Position numbers and translations under genes: made by a program
Notes under the pieces: generated by a model
Told to the model about the DNA's origin: nothing
Seen by the model: the letters and a program-made list of their open reading frames with translations, nothing else
Database searches by the model: none
Source of the DNA: Flexivirga oryzae
GTDB taxonomy: Bacteria > Actinomycetota > Actinomycetes > Actinomycetales > Dermatophilaceae
DNA length: 64,000 bases
Assembly (NCBI RefSeq): GCF_014190805.1
Contig: NZ_JACHVQ010000003.1
Span: 310,001-374,000 of the forward strand
Reading direction: 5' to 3'
Part shown: positions 52,311 to 61,624 of the stretch, in pieces
How the letters are laid out: every line of letters starts with the position of its first letter
Position numbering within the stretch: position 1 is the stretch's first letter

Positions 52311-52960
52311 GCGGTGCCTCCGGAGTTGTCGGGGGTGGTGGCAGGAACGTCGAGGTCTCCGTAGAACGCGTGTGTGACCGCGGGGAGCAGGAAGGCGGCG
52401 AGCTGGTCACGCGACAGCTCGGCGATCGGCGCGAAGCCGAGCACCTTGCGCGCGATGACGACCCCGAGCAGCTGGGTCATCGCCAGCGATATCCGCAACC
52501 GGGTGTCCTCGCTGTCGCGGCCCACGAACGTGGCGATCGGTGACGCCATGACGTGCTGGGTCATGATCTGCCGCAACAGGTCGACCTGCGCGGGGTCGGT
52601 CAGCCCCCGGCGCAGCACTGCGAGCATCGCCGGGCCGGTGTCCTCGCCCTCCCAGACGCCCAGGAACGTCTCGATGACCCGCTGCGGGAGGTCTTCGGCA
52701 GACCCGTCGCCGATGCGCTCGACGATCTCCTCGGGCCGTATCGGCAGGTCGAGCGTGGCCTGGAAGAGGCCCTCCTTGGAGCCGAAGTAGTGAGTGATCA
52801 GAGCCGGATCGACCCCCGCATCGTGCGCGATGGCGCGCACGCTAGATCGGGCGAATCCCTTCTCGGCGAAGAGTTTCCGCGCGCTGTCGACGATCCCCTC
52901 CCGGGTGTCGGGTCGTCCGGGGCGGCGTCCCTGGCGCTTGCCGGATGTTGTCGTGGCCAT
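52307..52960 (-). CDS. TetR family regulator of the ABC exporter
   Basis: 217 aa. HTH REGIVDSARKLFAEKGFARS, SVRAIAHDAGVDPALITHYF, GSKEGLFQATL, with a basic N-terminus. The C-terminal domain is TetR_C-like. It is the first gene of the tetR-ATPase-permease operon, so it probably represses its own operon and senses the exported compound. The 78-bp gap to the next gene (52961-53038) carries the promoter; I see no clear palindrome. Confidence 0.93.
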
Positions 52961-53038
52961 CGAGCCTCATCGTTAATTCCGCAGATGTTGAGTTATTAGT
53001 ACAGCACTCCGTGGCGGCGATGTCTACGCGTGTTGAAT

Positions 53039-53833
53039 TCAGAGCGGTCGGATCGCGTCGAGAAGCTGCTCCGGCGTTTCCATCTGCGGCAGGTGGCCGG
53101 TGCGGTGCAACACCGTGAACGTCGCGTTCGGTATGGCGTCGGCATATGCCGCGCCGTACTCGGCATCGACGATGCCGTCGCTCTCGCCCCAAACGATCTG
53201 CACGGGCACGTCGAGGTCGGCGAGGCGACCGGCCAGAGTCGCGTCGACCATGTCCGGGCCCGAATACCGCAACAGTGCCTGAACATCCGGGCTCGGGCCG
53301 GTTCCGCCCGTGGTCGGCGGGGTCGGTGCCTTGCTCGGGTCGTGGAAGGAGAGCGCGGCCAGCTGTGCCGGCGTCAGTCCGCGCACGTCGGTGGGTTCGT
53401 GGCCTGGGACGGCGAGGCCGATCCCGTCAACGATGACGACTCGGCCGATCCGTGGGTTGCCCAGGAGGGCGATCTCGGCGGCCAGCCATCCGCCGAAAGA
53501 ATTCCCGACGAGCGTGACATCCGCGAGGTCGAGGTGTTCGACCAATTCGACGTAGGCGGAAGCGAGTTCGCGGGTCGAGGTGAGTGACTCGGCGACCGGT
53601 GTTCCGGCGAACCCCGGGTGGGTCGGCAGCAGCACCCGGCTCCGGCTGTGTTCGGCCAGCAGGTTAGCGAAACCGCCCATGGTGCGCGGGCCCCCGCCCC
53701 CGTGCAGCAGCAGGAATGTTCCGTCGGAACCGGCGGTGTCATCGACGGTGAACTGCACGTCGGGTCGAGCGGGCAGCGTGATCGTGGTGTGTCGTGCCGC
53801 TCGGGTTGCGCGATCTGTCGCAGAAGAAGTCAT
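53039..53833 (-). CDS. Alpha/beta hydrolase
   Basis: 264 aa. Oxyanion motif LLLHGGGGPRTMGGF, nucleophile elbow GNSFGG (Ser), acid in WGESDGIVD, and His in LHRTGHLPQMETPEQLL. Resembles small-molecule esterases and hydroxynitrile-lyase-like hydrolases. A TAAGGT -10 lies 7 nt before ATG 53833 and inside the MarR operator, so expression is probably leaderless and MarR-repressed. Confidence 0.9.
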   Translation of the reverse strand: MTSSATDRATRAARHTTITLPARPDVQFTVDDTAGSDGTFLLLHGGGGPRTMGGFANLLAEHSRSRVLLPTHPGFAGTPVAESLTSTRELASAYVELVEHLDLADVTLVGNSFGGWLAAEIALLGNPRIGRVVIVDGIGLAVPGHEPTDVRGLTPAQLAALSFHDPSKAPTPPTTGGTGPSPDVQALLRYSGPDMVDATLAGRLADLDVPVQIVWGESDGIVDAEYGAAYADAIPNATFTVLHRTGHLPQMETPEQLLDAIRPL

Positions 53834-53863
53834 ATAAGGAACCTTAGAGCAGGTTCTTTATAT
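53832..53863. promoter_or_regulatory. MarR operator in divergent hydrolase/marR promoter
   Basis: 13-bp arms ATATAAGGAACCT / AGGTTCTTTATAT (one mismatch) separated by 6 bp. It covers the start codon and -10 box (TAAGGT) of the leftward hydrolase gene and lies just upstream of the marR -10. The size and A/T-rich ends fit a MarR dimer site. Confidence 0.8.
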
Positions 53864-53888
53864 AAACAACCGTTGATACTCTGGAGTG

Positions 53889-54314
53889 GTGAGTCATTCG
53901 CCTGCCGATGTCGCCCTGGCCGTGAAGCGGTTGCAGTACCGACACCACCGTGCACTCTCCAAAGCCCTTGCCCCGCTGGGCCTTTCGCTCGTGCAGTGGG
54001 ACACGCTGCGGCACCTGCGGCAGCGCCCGGATGCTTCATTGCACGATCTGGCGCTGCTCACGTTTCAGACCGACCAGTCGTTCGGATCGCTGGCGGTGCG
54101 GATGGCCGAGCGCGGCCTGATCGAGCGTGTCCCCGGCCCCGGCCGGGCTGTCCGGCACCGGATCACCGACCAGGGCGAGCAGCTGCGGCGCGCGGGGCAG
54201 GAAGCCGTGACCGACATCGTGCGGACCTCGTTCGACGGGCTGACCGGCAAGGAGCTCGACCAGCTGGGCGGGCTGCTCGACCGGGCGCTGGGATCGAACC
54301 CGTCAGGTGTGTGA
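53889..54314 (+). CDS. MarR family transcriptional regulator
   Basis: 141 aa from GTG 53889 (TACTCT 6 nt upstream; GTG 53886 is an adjacent alternative). Winged helix SLVQWDTLRHLRQRPDASLH, LLTFQTDQSFGSLAVRMAER, and GLIERVPGPGRAVRHRITDQ with the wing. It is divergent from the hydrolase, with a shared palindrome. Likely senses a phenolic or oxidant compound handled by the hydrolase; the ligand is unknown. Confidence 0.93.
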   Translation: MSHSPADVALAVKRLQYRHHRALSKALAPLGLSLVQWDTLRHLRQRPDASLHDLALLTFQTDQSFGSLAVRMAERGLIERVPGPGRAVRHRITDQGEQLRRAGQEAVTDIVRTSFDGLTGKELDQLGGLLDRALGSNPSGV

Positions 54315-54365
54315 ACGGCGTTCCTCCAGGTATCAGGCACGCAGCAGGCGACCTTCGACCCGCGG

Positions 54366-54608
54366 TCACTGGTCACCGCGCAGTACATCAACTGACATCG
54401 CCGGACCGTCGGTCTGTCGCAGGGCGGCCACGATCTCGGCCTCCCGCTCGAAGAGGGCAACCAGCTGCGGGTTCAGCACCGGGTCGGTGCCATCGTCGCC
54501 GGTCGAGGTGAACGTCTTGGTATGGCGGACCGCGTCCTCGATCTGTGCCAGCTCACCGATCAACACGCGGATGGAACGACCGGCAGCGGCAGGGACCTCA
54601 GTGGACAT
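54366..54608 (-). CDS. Small hypothetical protein
   Basis: 80 aa from ATG 54608, with GGAGG 6 nt upstream. Mostly helical and acidic (SIRVLIGELAQIEDAVRHTK, LVALFEREAEIVAALRQTDG). No family recognised. It is convergent with marR, 51 bp apart, and divergent from the AhpD-like gene. Confidence 0.7.
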   Translation of the reverse strand: MSTEVPAAAGRSIRVLIGELAQIEDAVRHTKTFTSTGDDGTDPVLNPQLVALFEREAEIVAALRQTDGPAMSVDVLRGDQ

Positions 54609-54743
54609 ATGAACCTCCGGCAATGGCGGATCCCTCGCCCGCTGGGAGCGAGGGGCATGGGATGCCCCGGCTGCTTGAGGTCATGAACACCGCACCACTC
54701 GACCGGGTCGCTGTCAAGGGACCCGGCAGAACCTACGGTCTAG

Positions 54744-54749
54744 TAACGT
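54744..54749 (+). promoter_or_regulatory. Leaderless -10 (TAACGT) of the AhpD-like gene
   Basis: TAACGT ends 6 nt before ATG 54756. Confidence 0.5.
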
Positions 54750-54755
54750 CGCATC

Positions 54756-55313
54756 ATGTCCACTGTGACGCCCGCCCGTGCACCCCGCATCACTCCTGGC
54801 GACCTGCGTGAATCCGGCGTTCTCGCGTGGACGCTCGCACACCTCGGCGGGCGCCGTAACCACACCGAACCGATCAACCTGTTCCTCGTCCTGGGACGGA
54901 ACAAGCGGCTCTTCCGGGGCTGGCTGAATTTCGCCGGACGGCTGATGCCGTTCGGTGGCCTGCCGCGGAAGGAGACCGAGCTGGTCATCCTGCGCGTCGC
55001 GCACCTGACCGAGTGCGCCTACGAACGCGGACAGCACGAACACATCGCCCGCACAGTGGGACTCAGCACTGCCGAGATCGACCAGACCACTCGGGACGAC
55101 GCGCCCTGGTCACCGCGTCGGCGCGCCATCCTCGCGGCCACCGACCAACTCGTCATACGGGGTGACCTCGACGACGAGGTCTGGGGTGCGCTGCGTGAGC
55201 ATCTCGGCGACGCCGACATCATCGAGCTCGTCATGCTGGCCACCCACTACCGGATGCTCGCCACCACCATCCACGCCCTCCGCATCCAGCCGGAGCAACG
55301 GACCAGGGACTGA
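54756..55313 (+). CDS. Carboxymuconolactone decarboxylase (AhpD-like) family protein
   Basis: 185 aa. The core motif is ETELVILRVAHLTECAYERG followed by QHEHIARTVGLS, where the family's E-x7-C-x-x-E/C-x3-H site retains Cys, Glu and His but lacks a second Cys. Such single-Cys members resemble CMD decarboxylases or structural relatives rather than AhpD disulfide reductases. A leaderless start is likely. It is followed after 2 bp by an SDR gene, so they form a two-gene operon. Confidence 0.9.
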   Translation: MSTVTPARAPRITPGDLRESGVLAWTLAHLGGRRNHTEPINLFLVLGRNKRLFRGWLNFAGRLMPFGGLPRKETELVILRVAHLTECAYERGQHEHIARTVGLSTAEIDQTTRDDAPWSPRRRAILAATDQLVIRGDLDDEVWGALREHLGDADIIELVMLATHYRMLATTIHALRIQPEQRTRD

Positions 55314-55315
55314 CC

Positions 55316-56164
55316 ATGCGCAAGCGCAGCATTGCCGGGCGGCACGCGCTCGTGACCGGCGCGGCCAGCGGGATCGGCCGCGCTGTCGCCGAACGACTCG
55401 CCGGCGCGGGTGCGGTGCTGCATCTCACCGATCTGCGGGACGACGGCCTGCAGGGGACGCGTATGGCGATCGAGCAGCGCGGTGGTCACGTGGCGACAGC
55501 CGTCGCAGCCGACGTGGCATCCATCGACCAGGTGCGGGCGCTCGCGGACGCCGTCCACGCCCGGACCCCAGCAGTCGACGCAGTGCTCAATGTTGCCGGC
55601 ATCGCCATCTGGGGGACCGTCGAGCGGATGAGTCACGAGCAGTGGCGTTCGGTCATCGACGTCAACCTGATGGGTCCGATCCACGTGATCGAGTGCTTCG
55701 TGCCCGCGATGATCGAGCACGGCCGCCGCGGGCACCTGGTCAACGTGTCGTCGGCGGCCGGGCTGGTCGGGCTGCCGTGGCACGCGGCATACAGCGCAAG
55801 CAAATTCGGTGTGCGAGGGGTCTCCGAGGTGCTGCGCTTCGACCTGGCCAGGCACGGCATCGCGGTGACGTTGGTCACCCCCGGGGCGGTCGCCACCCCG
55901 ATCACCGACAGCCTACAGGTAGCGGGGGTGGACACGACCTCAGCCGACTTCCGGAGGCTGCGGGCCCGCTTCGAACACCACGCTGTTTCACCGGAACTCG
56001 CCGCCGAGCGGATCGTCGAGGGCATGCTCCGGCGGCGCTACCTGGTGCAGACCTCGCGGGACATCGCGTTGCTGCACGGGGTGCAGCGCTACGCGCCGCC
56101 GGTCTATGCGCTGCTGATGGACGGTGCGAACCGCGTCGTCACCCGCCTCGGACGAAAGCTGTGA
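55316..56164 (+). CDS. Short-chain dehydrogenase/reductase
   Basis: 282 aa. TGAASGIG cofactor motif, NVAG in VLNVAGIAIWG, Ser in VNVSSAAGLVG, and Tyr-x3-Lys in YSASKFGVRGVSE. The C-terminal extension (about 220-282) is typical of membrane-associated SDRs acting on lipophilic alcohols or ketones. Starts 2 bp after the AhpD-like gene. Confidence 0.94.
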   Translation: MRKRSIAGRHALVTGAASGIGRAVAERLAGAGAVLHLTDLRDDGLQGTRMAIEQRGGHVATAVAADVASIDQVRALADAVHARTPAVDAVLNVAGIAIWGTVERMSHEQWRSVIDVNLMGPIHVIECFVPAMIEHGRRGHLVNVSSAAGLVGLPWHAAYSASKFGVRGVSEVLRFDLARHGIAVTLVTPGAVATPITDSLQVAGVDTTSADFRRLRARFEHHAVSPELAAERIVEGMLRRRYLVQTSRDIALLHGVQRYAPPVYALLMDGANRVVTRLGRKL

Positions 56165-56282
56165 GGACCGTCACGGGCAGATCGTGCGGCTGGCGCGCGA
56201 GTTGCGCACTCGGACAGCACAACTCACCTACTGTGGACCTGTGCCCACGCTGGGATCGCCCAGGTTTCAGGAGGAGTGACAG

Positions 56283-57314
56283 ATGGCTGCGTTCAAGGAC
56301 GATCTACGTGATGCGGTGACGCCGCGAGCGTTCATGTTGGTGGTCGGGGTGCTGTTCCTCCAGCTCGCCTTCGTGTTGTCGTATGTCGGAGCGTTCCATT
56401 CACCCGAGCCGAACAAGATCCCGGTCGGTGTCGTCGCAGACGCGCAGACCGCGCCGAAGCTCGTCGCGCAGCTGAACGGCATTGACGGTCACCCGGTTTC
56501 GGCGAAGGCGATTGGCTCGAAGGCCGAGGCGGTGGACCAGATCAAGGACAACACCATCAACGCCGCCCTCGTGGTCGGCCCGAGCGGGACGGACCAACTG
56601 CTGACCTCCTCGGGTGCCGGGTCGTCGGTGCTCGGTGCGGTCGAGGCGGTCTTCCAGCAGGCCGAGGCTCAGCAGGGTCGCAAGCTGACCACACAGGACC
56701 TGGTGCCGTTGCAGGCCCACGACGCCCGAGGTCTCACCGGCTTCTACCTGGTCATCGGGTGGATGGTCGGGGGTTATCTCGTCGCATCCCTGCTGGGCGT
56801 GGCGGGTGGTGCGCGGCCGGCCAATACGCGGCGCGCCGCCATCCGGCTGGGGTCGTTGGTGCCCTACGCGATCGTGTCCGGTCTCGGCGGCGCGATCATC
56901 GTCGACCCGGTGCTGGGCGCGCTGACCGGGCACTTCATGGCACTGTGGTGGCTCGGCGCGCTCATCGTCTTCGCCTCGGCCGCGGCAACCACGGCGCTCC
57001 AAGTGCTGTTCGGCATCGTCGGCATCGGTCTGGCCGTCCTACTCTTCGTGGTGCTCGGAAACCCCAGCGCCGGAGGGGCTTTCCAACTCCATCTGCTGCC
57101 ACCGTTCTGGCGCGCGATCGGCTACATCCTGCCCACCGGCGCCGGTACGGACGCGGTCCGGCGCATCGTCTACTTCGGCGGTGCAGGCATCGGCGGGCAC
57201 GTGCTGACGCTCGCCCTGTGGGCGGTCATCGGCACCGCCGTCGCGCTCGGCGCGGCCGCCGCCCTGCGCCGCAACGGTGAGACGGTCGAGGGCGAGCCGA
57301 CCAGCGCTGCGTGA
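56283..57314 (+). CDS. ABC-2-like membrane protein (YhgE/Pip-like topology)
   Basis: 343 aa, with GGAGGAG before ATG 56283. One N-terminal helix (AFMLVVGVLFLQLAFVLSYV), an extracellular domain of about 110 residues (VGVVADAQTAPKLVAQLNGI), then five helices (GFYLVIGWMVGGYLVASLLG to the last hydrophobic segment near residue 320). This resembles the YhgE/Pip and ABC-2 membrane families. No ATPase is adjacent, so partner and substrate are unknown. Followed by a strong terminator. Confidence 0.82.
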   Translation: MAAFKDDLRDAVTPRAFMLVVGVLFLQLAFVLSYVGAFHSPEPNKIPVGVVADAQTAPKLVAQLNGIDGHPVSAKAIGSKAEAVDQIKDNTINAALVVGPSGTDQLLTSSGAGSSVLGAVEAVFQQAEAQQGRKLTTQDLVPLQAHDARGLTGFYLVIGWMVGGYLVASLLGVAGGARPANTRRAAIRLGSLVPYAIVSGLGGAIIVDPVLGALTGHFMALWWLGALIVFASAAATTALQVLFGIVGIGLAVLLFVVLGNPSAGGAFQLHLLPPFWRAIGYILPTGAGTDAVRRIVYFGGAGIGGHVLTLALWAVIGTAVALGAAAALRRNGETVEGEPTSAA

Positions 57315-57315
57315 G

Positions 57316-57348
57316 GCGGCCGGACTCCCACGACGGGAGTCCGGCCGC
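57316..57348. terminator. Strong bidirectional hairpin terminator
   Basis: Perfect 14-bp arms GCGGCCGGACTCCC / GGGAGTCCGGCCGC with a 5-nt loop immediately after the stop at 57314, between convergent genes. Confidence 0.85.
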
Positions 57349-57365
57349 TCCGTGGTGCAGGCGGG

Positions 57366-60300
57366 TCAGACCGGCAGCGAGGGCAGCACCGCCTTCGCCA
57401 TGGCCTGGGCACCGGCTGCCAGGTCGTGGAAGTCGTAGCTCAGGTGCAGTTGCTCGGCGTTGCCCTGGAACACCACGTCCGCGTCGAGGGTCACCGAACC
57501 TCCCGAGGTGGCATCCAAGGTGCCGGTGAACGATGCCGACCTCACGTCGACCAGGCTGTCGATGCCGTGCGCCGCGATGTAGGCGCTGACCGCCGCGACG
57601 GCGCCGATCGCCCCGTTCAGTTGGGCGAGAGCGGCATTCGCTGCCTCGAGCGCCAGGTTGGCGGTGCCCAGTTGCTGCTGGAACGCGTCGACCGCCTGGC
57701 TCGCTGCCGAGATGAGGGCGGAGGTCGCCTGCTGCGCGGCGGACAGGGCGCTCTGCGCGCCCTGCAGGGCCGTGCGCGCCGCGGCTTCGGCGCCCGCGAG
57801 CGTCAGGATCCGCGGGTCCTGGTCGATGGGGTAGTTCGCCTGCGCGGCCAGCGCGGTATTGACCGCTTGCTGTGCCGTCTGCAGCACACCGGCGGCAGCC
57901 GCCAGTGAACCGCGCAGACCCTGCAGCGTCACCTCGAAGTCGGCGATCTGAGCTCCACGCCACCCGACCTCGGCGCCCAGTTTCGTCCATCCCCACGCCT
58001 TGTCGTACCAGGCCAGGTTGTCGTACCAGTTCTTCCACCAGTCGATCTCACCGTTCAGCCGGTCGATCTGCGCCTGCTGCCCGCTGATCTGCCCGTTGAG
58101 CGCGGAGACCGCGGCCTGCGCGGAGGCGAGCTTCTGTTGCAGGTCCCGCAACTTGGCGGCTGCGGCATCCCGCTCGGCCTGGATCTGGGCGCGCGTGGTG
58201 GCGATCTGAGCGTCGACCGCACCCAGCGCCTGCTGGGCCTGAGCCAACTGTGCGGACAGCCCCTGAAGCTGGGCCTGGGCGTCAGCCTGCTTCTTCGCCA
58301 GGTCGGACTGGGCGGACTGCACCGATGCGGTGAACCGCTGGACGTCCGCCTGAGCGGCAGAGACGCTCTGCTGCGCGCCCACGATCCTGGCCTGCGCGTC
58401 GGCGCCGGCCTGCTGCAGCACGGCAGCTGCCCGCCTGGCCAGATCGGACAGGAAGTCCTGCTGCATGTCGGCGTGCACCATGAAGCCCGCCCCGGACTGC
58501 AGATTGCCGCCGTAGCTGTGCACACTCGCCGAGAACAGCTCGAAAACTCTTCCGGCGCACCGGAAATCAAAACCGGAGTCCGACAATGAGACCGAGGCGC
58601 CCGCGGTGACTCCGAGCAGGTTGACCTGACCGTCGAAGGCGATCTTCGGCACTGCCGCCGTCGTGACTTCGATGTCCAGGTCCGGGCCATCCTTCGGGTC
58701 GGTGCCGGTGAGGGAGAAGACGTCGCCGACGACGACCGGCGACAGGGAGCCGCTGGCCTTGACCCCGGTCTGTTGGTCGATCTCGACGTCGGCCTGTGCG
58801 GTGAACCCGGACACGTGCAGTTTGCCGCCGACCCGCAGACCCTGCCGGTAGTTGAGCGCGCCGATGGAGGTGTCCTCCGGCACGACATACAGGTCCACAT
58901 CTTCCAGTGAGATGCCGGCGAGCGTGCCCTGGACGTCGGCCGGGATGTCCGCCGCCACCTCGGACGGGCAGAACGTCGCGACGACATCCATCAGGGACAG
59001 GTGGTTGAAGGCCACGATGAGCACACTCTGCGCCGGGTTCTGGGAGTTGAACGAGACAGCCGCACTGCCCTGGAACGCGCCAACGGTCAGCCCACCGGCG
59101 ATGCCGATGGACGGCACACCCTCGAAGTCGGACCCGATCTGCAGCGAAACATCGGTGAGCGCAATCCCCTTGGCACCGAACGGATCCTGCCAGGTGCCCT
59201 TCATCGTGGCGAAGAACGAAATGCCGTTGGGCACGACACTCACCCCGCCGATGAACTCCAGCGGACTGGAGTCGATCGTCACGTCCACGGCGCCGGACAC
59301 CGAGATCGAGACGTTCTCCGGATCCGGGTGCAGCGCGAACTTCGCGTCCTTCAGGACGACACCGTCGGTGATCGTGATGTCCCCGACGCCGGCGTCGAGC
59401 TCCAGGTCGGCCAGTGACGGGCCGATCTCGGCCTTGACGTCCAGGTGCGCCTCGCCGAGGAACTTGTCGGCACCCAGGCCGGACAGGTCGAGCCGGCCGT
59501 CGAGCAGCACACCCTCGCTGACACCGGTGCCGGCGACCGGCTGCAGTTCGTCGAAGGTGAACGCGGTGTCGTCGAACGAGGAGATGACGATGAGCGCGTC
59601 GGGCAGGTGGACTGTGTCCAGGCCGCTCAGTGCCGGCGACAACGACGAGAACCGGTAGTCGTCGTCCAGCTCGATGCCGACCGCGAAGCCCCATGACGTG
59701 CCCTTACGGACGACGGCCTGCACCCGCTTGAAGCCGGGACCGGTTGCCGCGAAAGACAGTTCGGCCTTGTCGACGTCGATGGCGAGCATCACGTCGGTCA
59801 GCGCCAGCGCAACCAGTTCCGGCGGCAACGCCAACGCGCCGACACTCGCGGCACCGACGACGTCCTGGATCAGCGCGAAGGGCGCGACCTTGCCGATCGT
59901 GGCGTGCACAGTGAGGCCACCCGGCACGGCATACGCGATCGGGACGTCGACGCCCGCGAGCCGTACCGTCCCGGACACGGACCCGGTGGATCCGGCGGTG
60001 TTGCGGCTGAATTCCACCGCGAGTTCCCCCACGGAGATGCCGTCCGGACCCACCGGAATCGTCCAGTCCGTCGACGACGAGGCGGTGAACGAGACGGCCG
60101 AACCGTCGAGGGTGCCGTCCAGCGCACAACCGGTCAGGACGAGGTCCGGCAGGGCCGACGCCACAGTGAGCCCGTATGCCGCGGCCGCCGCCGACACGTC
60201 GAGGGTCGCCCCGTCGGCGAGGCCGGCGTGCAGGGACCACGCGCCGGCGCCGGTGACGGCCGGGTCACGGGTGATGCTCACGGCGACTCCCGCGCCGGCG

Positions 60301-60779
60301 AACACGGCAGTTCCGGTGACGTCGATCGCGGTCCCGTCGGAGGAGCGCGTCAACGCGACCGTCACCGCGAAGTCGTCCAGCTCGACGCCACCGGGGGCCC
60401 ACGAAGGAACCGCGGACACGGTCAGCTCGCACCCGACGAGTCGGTGCCCGGCCAGATCGACGCTGATCGAGACGCTCGTGACCGCAGCAGACGAGATGGC
60501 TCCCGTGAGCGCGGACGGGAGCGAGGACAGGGGATCGCTGGACCCGGCCGCCGCGATGAGCGCACCCACCGTGAGCGTCGACAGGTCCACCCGCACCTGG
60601 GCCGGCGAACCGTCCGCCGGCGGCGTCACCTCGACCGTGACACTCGCGGAGCCGACGGTCAGGGTGCCCGTCGTGCCCTGCACCTGCAGGGCGAGCCAGG
60701 AGACGCCGGGGAGGCTGAAGACGGTGGCGGGCGCGGTCGGCAACGGTGCCGCGATCGATGAGGACATGGTGGTAGTCAT
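57366..60779 (-). CDS. Giant beta-rich protein with long coiled coil, unknown function
   Basis: 1137 aa. No signal peptide or membrane segment. Residues about 1-750 are repeated beta-strand units with alternating V/T/S/D patterns (e.g. VSISVDLAGHRLVGCELTVS, DVTIDSSPLEFIGGVSVVPN, DVDLYVVPEDTSIGALNYRQ). Residues about 770-1080 form a Gln/Ala-rich antiparallel coiled coil broken by a Trp-rich turn (NGEIDWWKNWYDNLAWYDKA). A short beta segment closes the protein. I do not recognise a family. It follows a hairpin terminator downstream of the two-component operon and may be its target. Possible roles include an exported adhesin by a non-Sec route, a cytoskeletal scaffold or a toxin-like protein; none can be chosen from sequence. 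Confidence 0.85.
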   Translation of the reverse strand: MTTTMSSSIAAPLPTAPATVFSLPGVSWLALQVQGTTGTLTVGSASVTVEVTPPADGSPAQVRVDLSTLTVGALIAAAGSSDPLSSLPSALTGAISSAAVTSVSISVDLAGHRLVGCELTVSAVPSWAPGGVELDDFAVTVALTRSSDGTAIDVTGTAVFAGAGVAVSITRDPAVTGAGAWSLHAGLADGATLDVSAAAAAYGLTVASALPDLVLTGCALDGTLDGSAVSFTASSSTDWTIPVGPDGISVGELAVEFSRNTAGSTGSVSGTVRLAGVDVPIAYAVPGGLTVHATIGKVAPFALIQDVVGAASVGALALPPELVALALTDVMLAIDVDKAELSFAATGPGFKRVQAVVRKGTSWGFAVGIELDDDYRFSSLSPALSGLDTVHLPDALIVISSFDDTAFTFDELQPVAGTGVSEGVLLDGRLDLSGLGADKFLGEAHLDVKAEIGPSLADLELDAGVGDITITDGVVLKDAKFALHPDPENVSISVSGAVDVTIDSSPLEFIGGVSVVPNGISFFATMKGTWQDPFGAKGIALTDVSLQIGSDFEGVPSIGIAGGLTVGAFQGSAAVSFNSQNPAQSVLIVAFNHLSLMDVVATFCPSEVAADIPADVQGTLAGISLEDVDLYVVPEDTSIGALNYRQGLRVGGKLHVSGFTAQADVEIDQQTGVKASGSLSPVVVGDVFSLTGTDPKDGPDLDIEVTTAAVPKIAFDGQVNLLGVTAGASVSLSDSGFDFRCAGRVFELFSASVHSYGGNLQSGAGFMVHADMQQDFLSDLARRAAAVLQQAGADAQARIVGAQQSVSAAQADVQRFTASVQSAQSDLAKKQADAQAQLQGLSAQLAQAQQALGAVDAQIATTRAQIQAERDAAAAKLRDLQQKLASAQAAVSALNGQISGQQAQIDRLNGEIDWWKNWYDNLAWYDKAWGWTKLGAEVGWRGAQIADFEVTLQGLRGSLAAAAGVLQTAQQAVNTALAAQANYPIDQDPRILTLAGAEAAARTALQGAQSALSAAQQATSALISAASQAVDAFQQQLGTANLALEAANAALAQLNGAIGAVAAVSAYIAAHGIDSLVDVRSASFTGTLDATSGGSVTLDADVVFQGNAEQLHLSYDFHDLAAGAQAMAKAVLPSLPV

Positions 60780-60888
60780 GGCTGAATTCGCTTTCAGGAG
60801 AACGCCCTACCGAGGTGGTGGGCTCGTGGGATCCACGATCCGCTGAATCCGCCGGTGAGCCGATGGTGCCGACACGCATCCTTGGCGC

Positions 60889-60927
60889 GGGGTGCCCGTG
60901 CCCCGCCAGGGGGGGTGTAGGCACCCC
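60889..60927 (-). terminator. Hairpin between response regulator and the beta-rich gene
   Basis: Outer arms GGGGTGCC / GGCACCCC with an inner CCCC-GCCA-GGGG stem. Positioned 26 bp beyond the response regulator stop on the minus strand, so it probably ends the two-component operon; some read-through into the giant gene is possible. The remaining spacer 60780-60888 should contain that gene's promoter. Confidence 0.6.
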
Positions 60928-60952
60928 CACGACGACCCGGGTCCGTCGACCG

Positions 60953-61624
60953 TCAGTGACCGCCGTCGGCCAGGAACAGCAGCGCGGCGCGCACCCGCGG
61001 ATGCTGCCGGGTGTCCCCGGTCAGGCCGAGCTTGGCGAAGATCGAGTTGATGTGCTTCTCGACGGCGTGCTGGCTCAACACCAGCTCGGCGGCGACTGCC
61101 GCGTTGGTGTGACCCTGCGCTATCGCCGCGAGCACCTGTCGCTCCCGCGGAGTCAGCCGCGCGAGTCCGGCGTCGTCCGATCGCGAGCGCACCTGCACGA
61201 GAACCTCGACCACCTTGGGATCGATCGCCGTGCCGCCCGATGCCACCGCGCCGATCGCGGAGGTCAGGTCGCTCAGCGACGCCACGCGTTCCTTGAGCAG
61301 GTAACCGCGTCGGTCCGTGCCGTCGCGCAGCAGGACCTTGACGTACCCGGGCTCGGCGTACTGGCTGAGCAGCAGCACGCCCATTCCGGGGTGCGTGCGG
61401 CGGCAGTGCTCCGCGATGCGGATCCCCTCGTCGCTGTGGTTCGGGGGCATCCGGATGTCGGTGAGCACCACGTCGGGCGCGTGCTCCTCGATGGCCTCGA
61501 GCGCCTCGTCGAATCCGCCGCAGGCGGCGACCACCTCCAGCGCGTCCGAGCCGTCGATCAGCCGCCGGACACCCTCGCGGACGAGGAAGTTGTCCTCGGC
61601 ATACACCAACCGGACCGGTTTCAC
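60953..61624 (-). CDS. NarL/LuxR-type response regulator
   Basis: 223 aa from GTG 61624. Receiver domain VRLVYAEDNFLVREGVRRLI with phospho-acceptor Asp56 in VVLTDIRMP and Lys in YLLKERV. The LuxR HTH is LTPRERQVLAAIAQGHTNAA, VAAELVLSQHAVEKHINSIF. GTG overlaps the preceding kinase-like gene's stop by 4 nt (GTGA), so the proteins are made in step. Confidence 0.95.
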   Translation of the reverse strand: MKPVRLVYAEDNFLVREGVRRLIDGSDALEVVAACGGFDEALEAIEEHAPDVVLTDIRMPPNHSDEGIRIAEHCRRTHPGMGVLLLSQYAEPGYVKVLLRDGTDRRGYLLKERVASLSDLTSAIGAVASGGTAIDPKVVEVLVQVRSRSDDAGLARLTPRERQVLAAIAQGHTNAAVAAELVLSQHAVEKHINSIFAKLGLTGDTRQHPRVRAALLFLADGGH

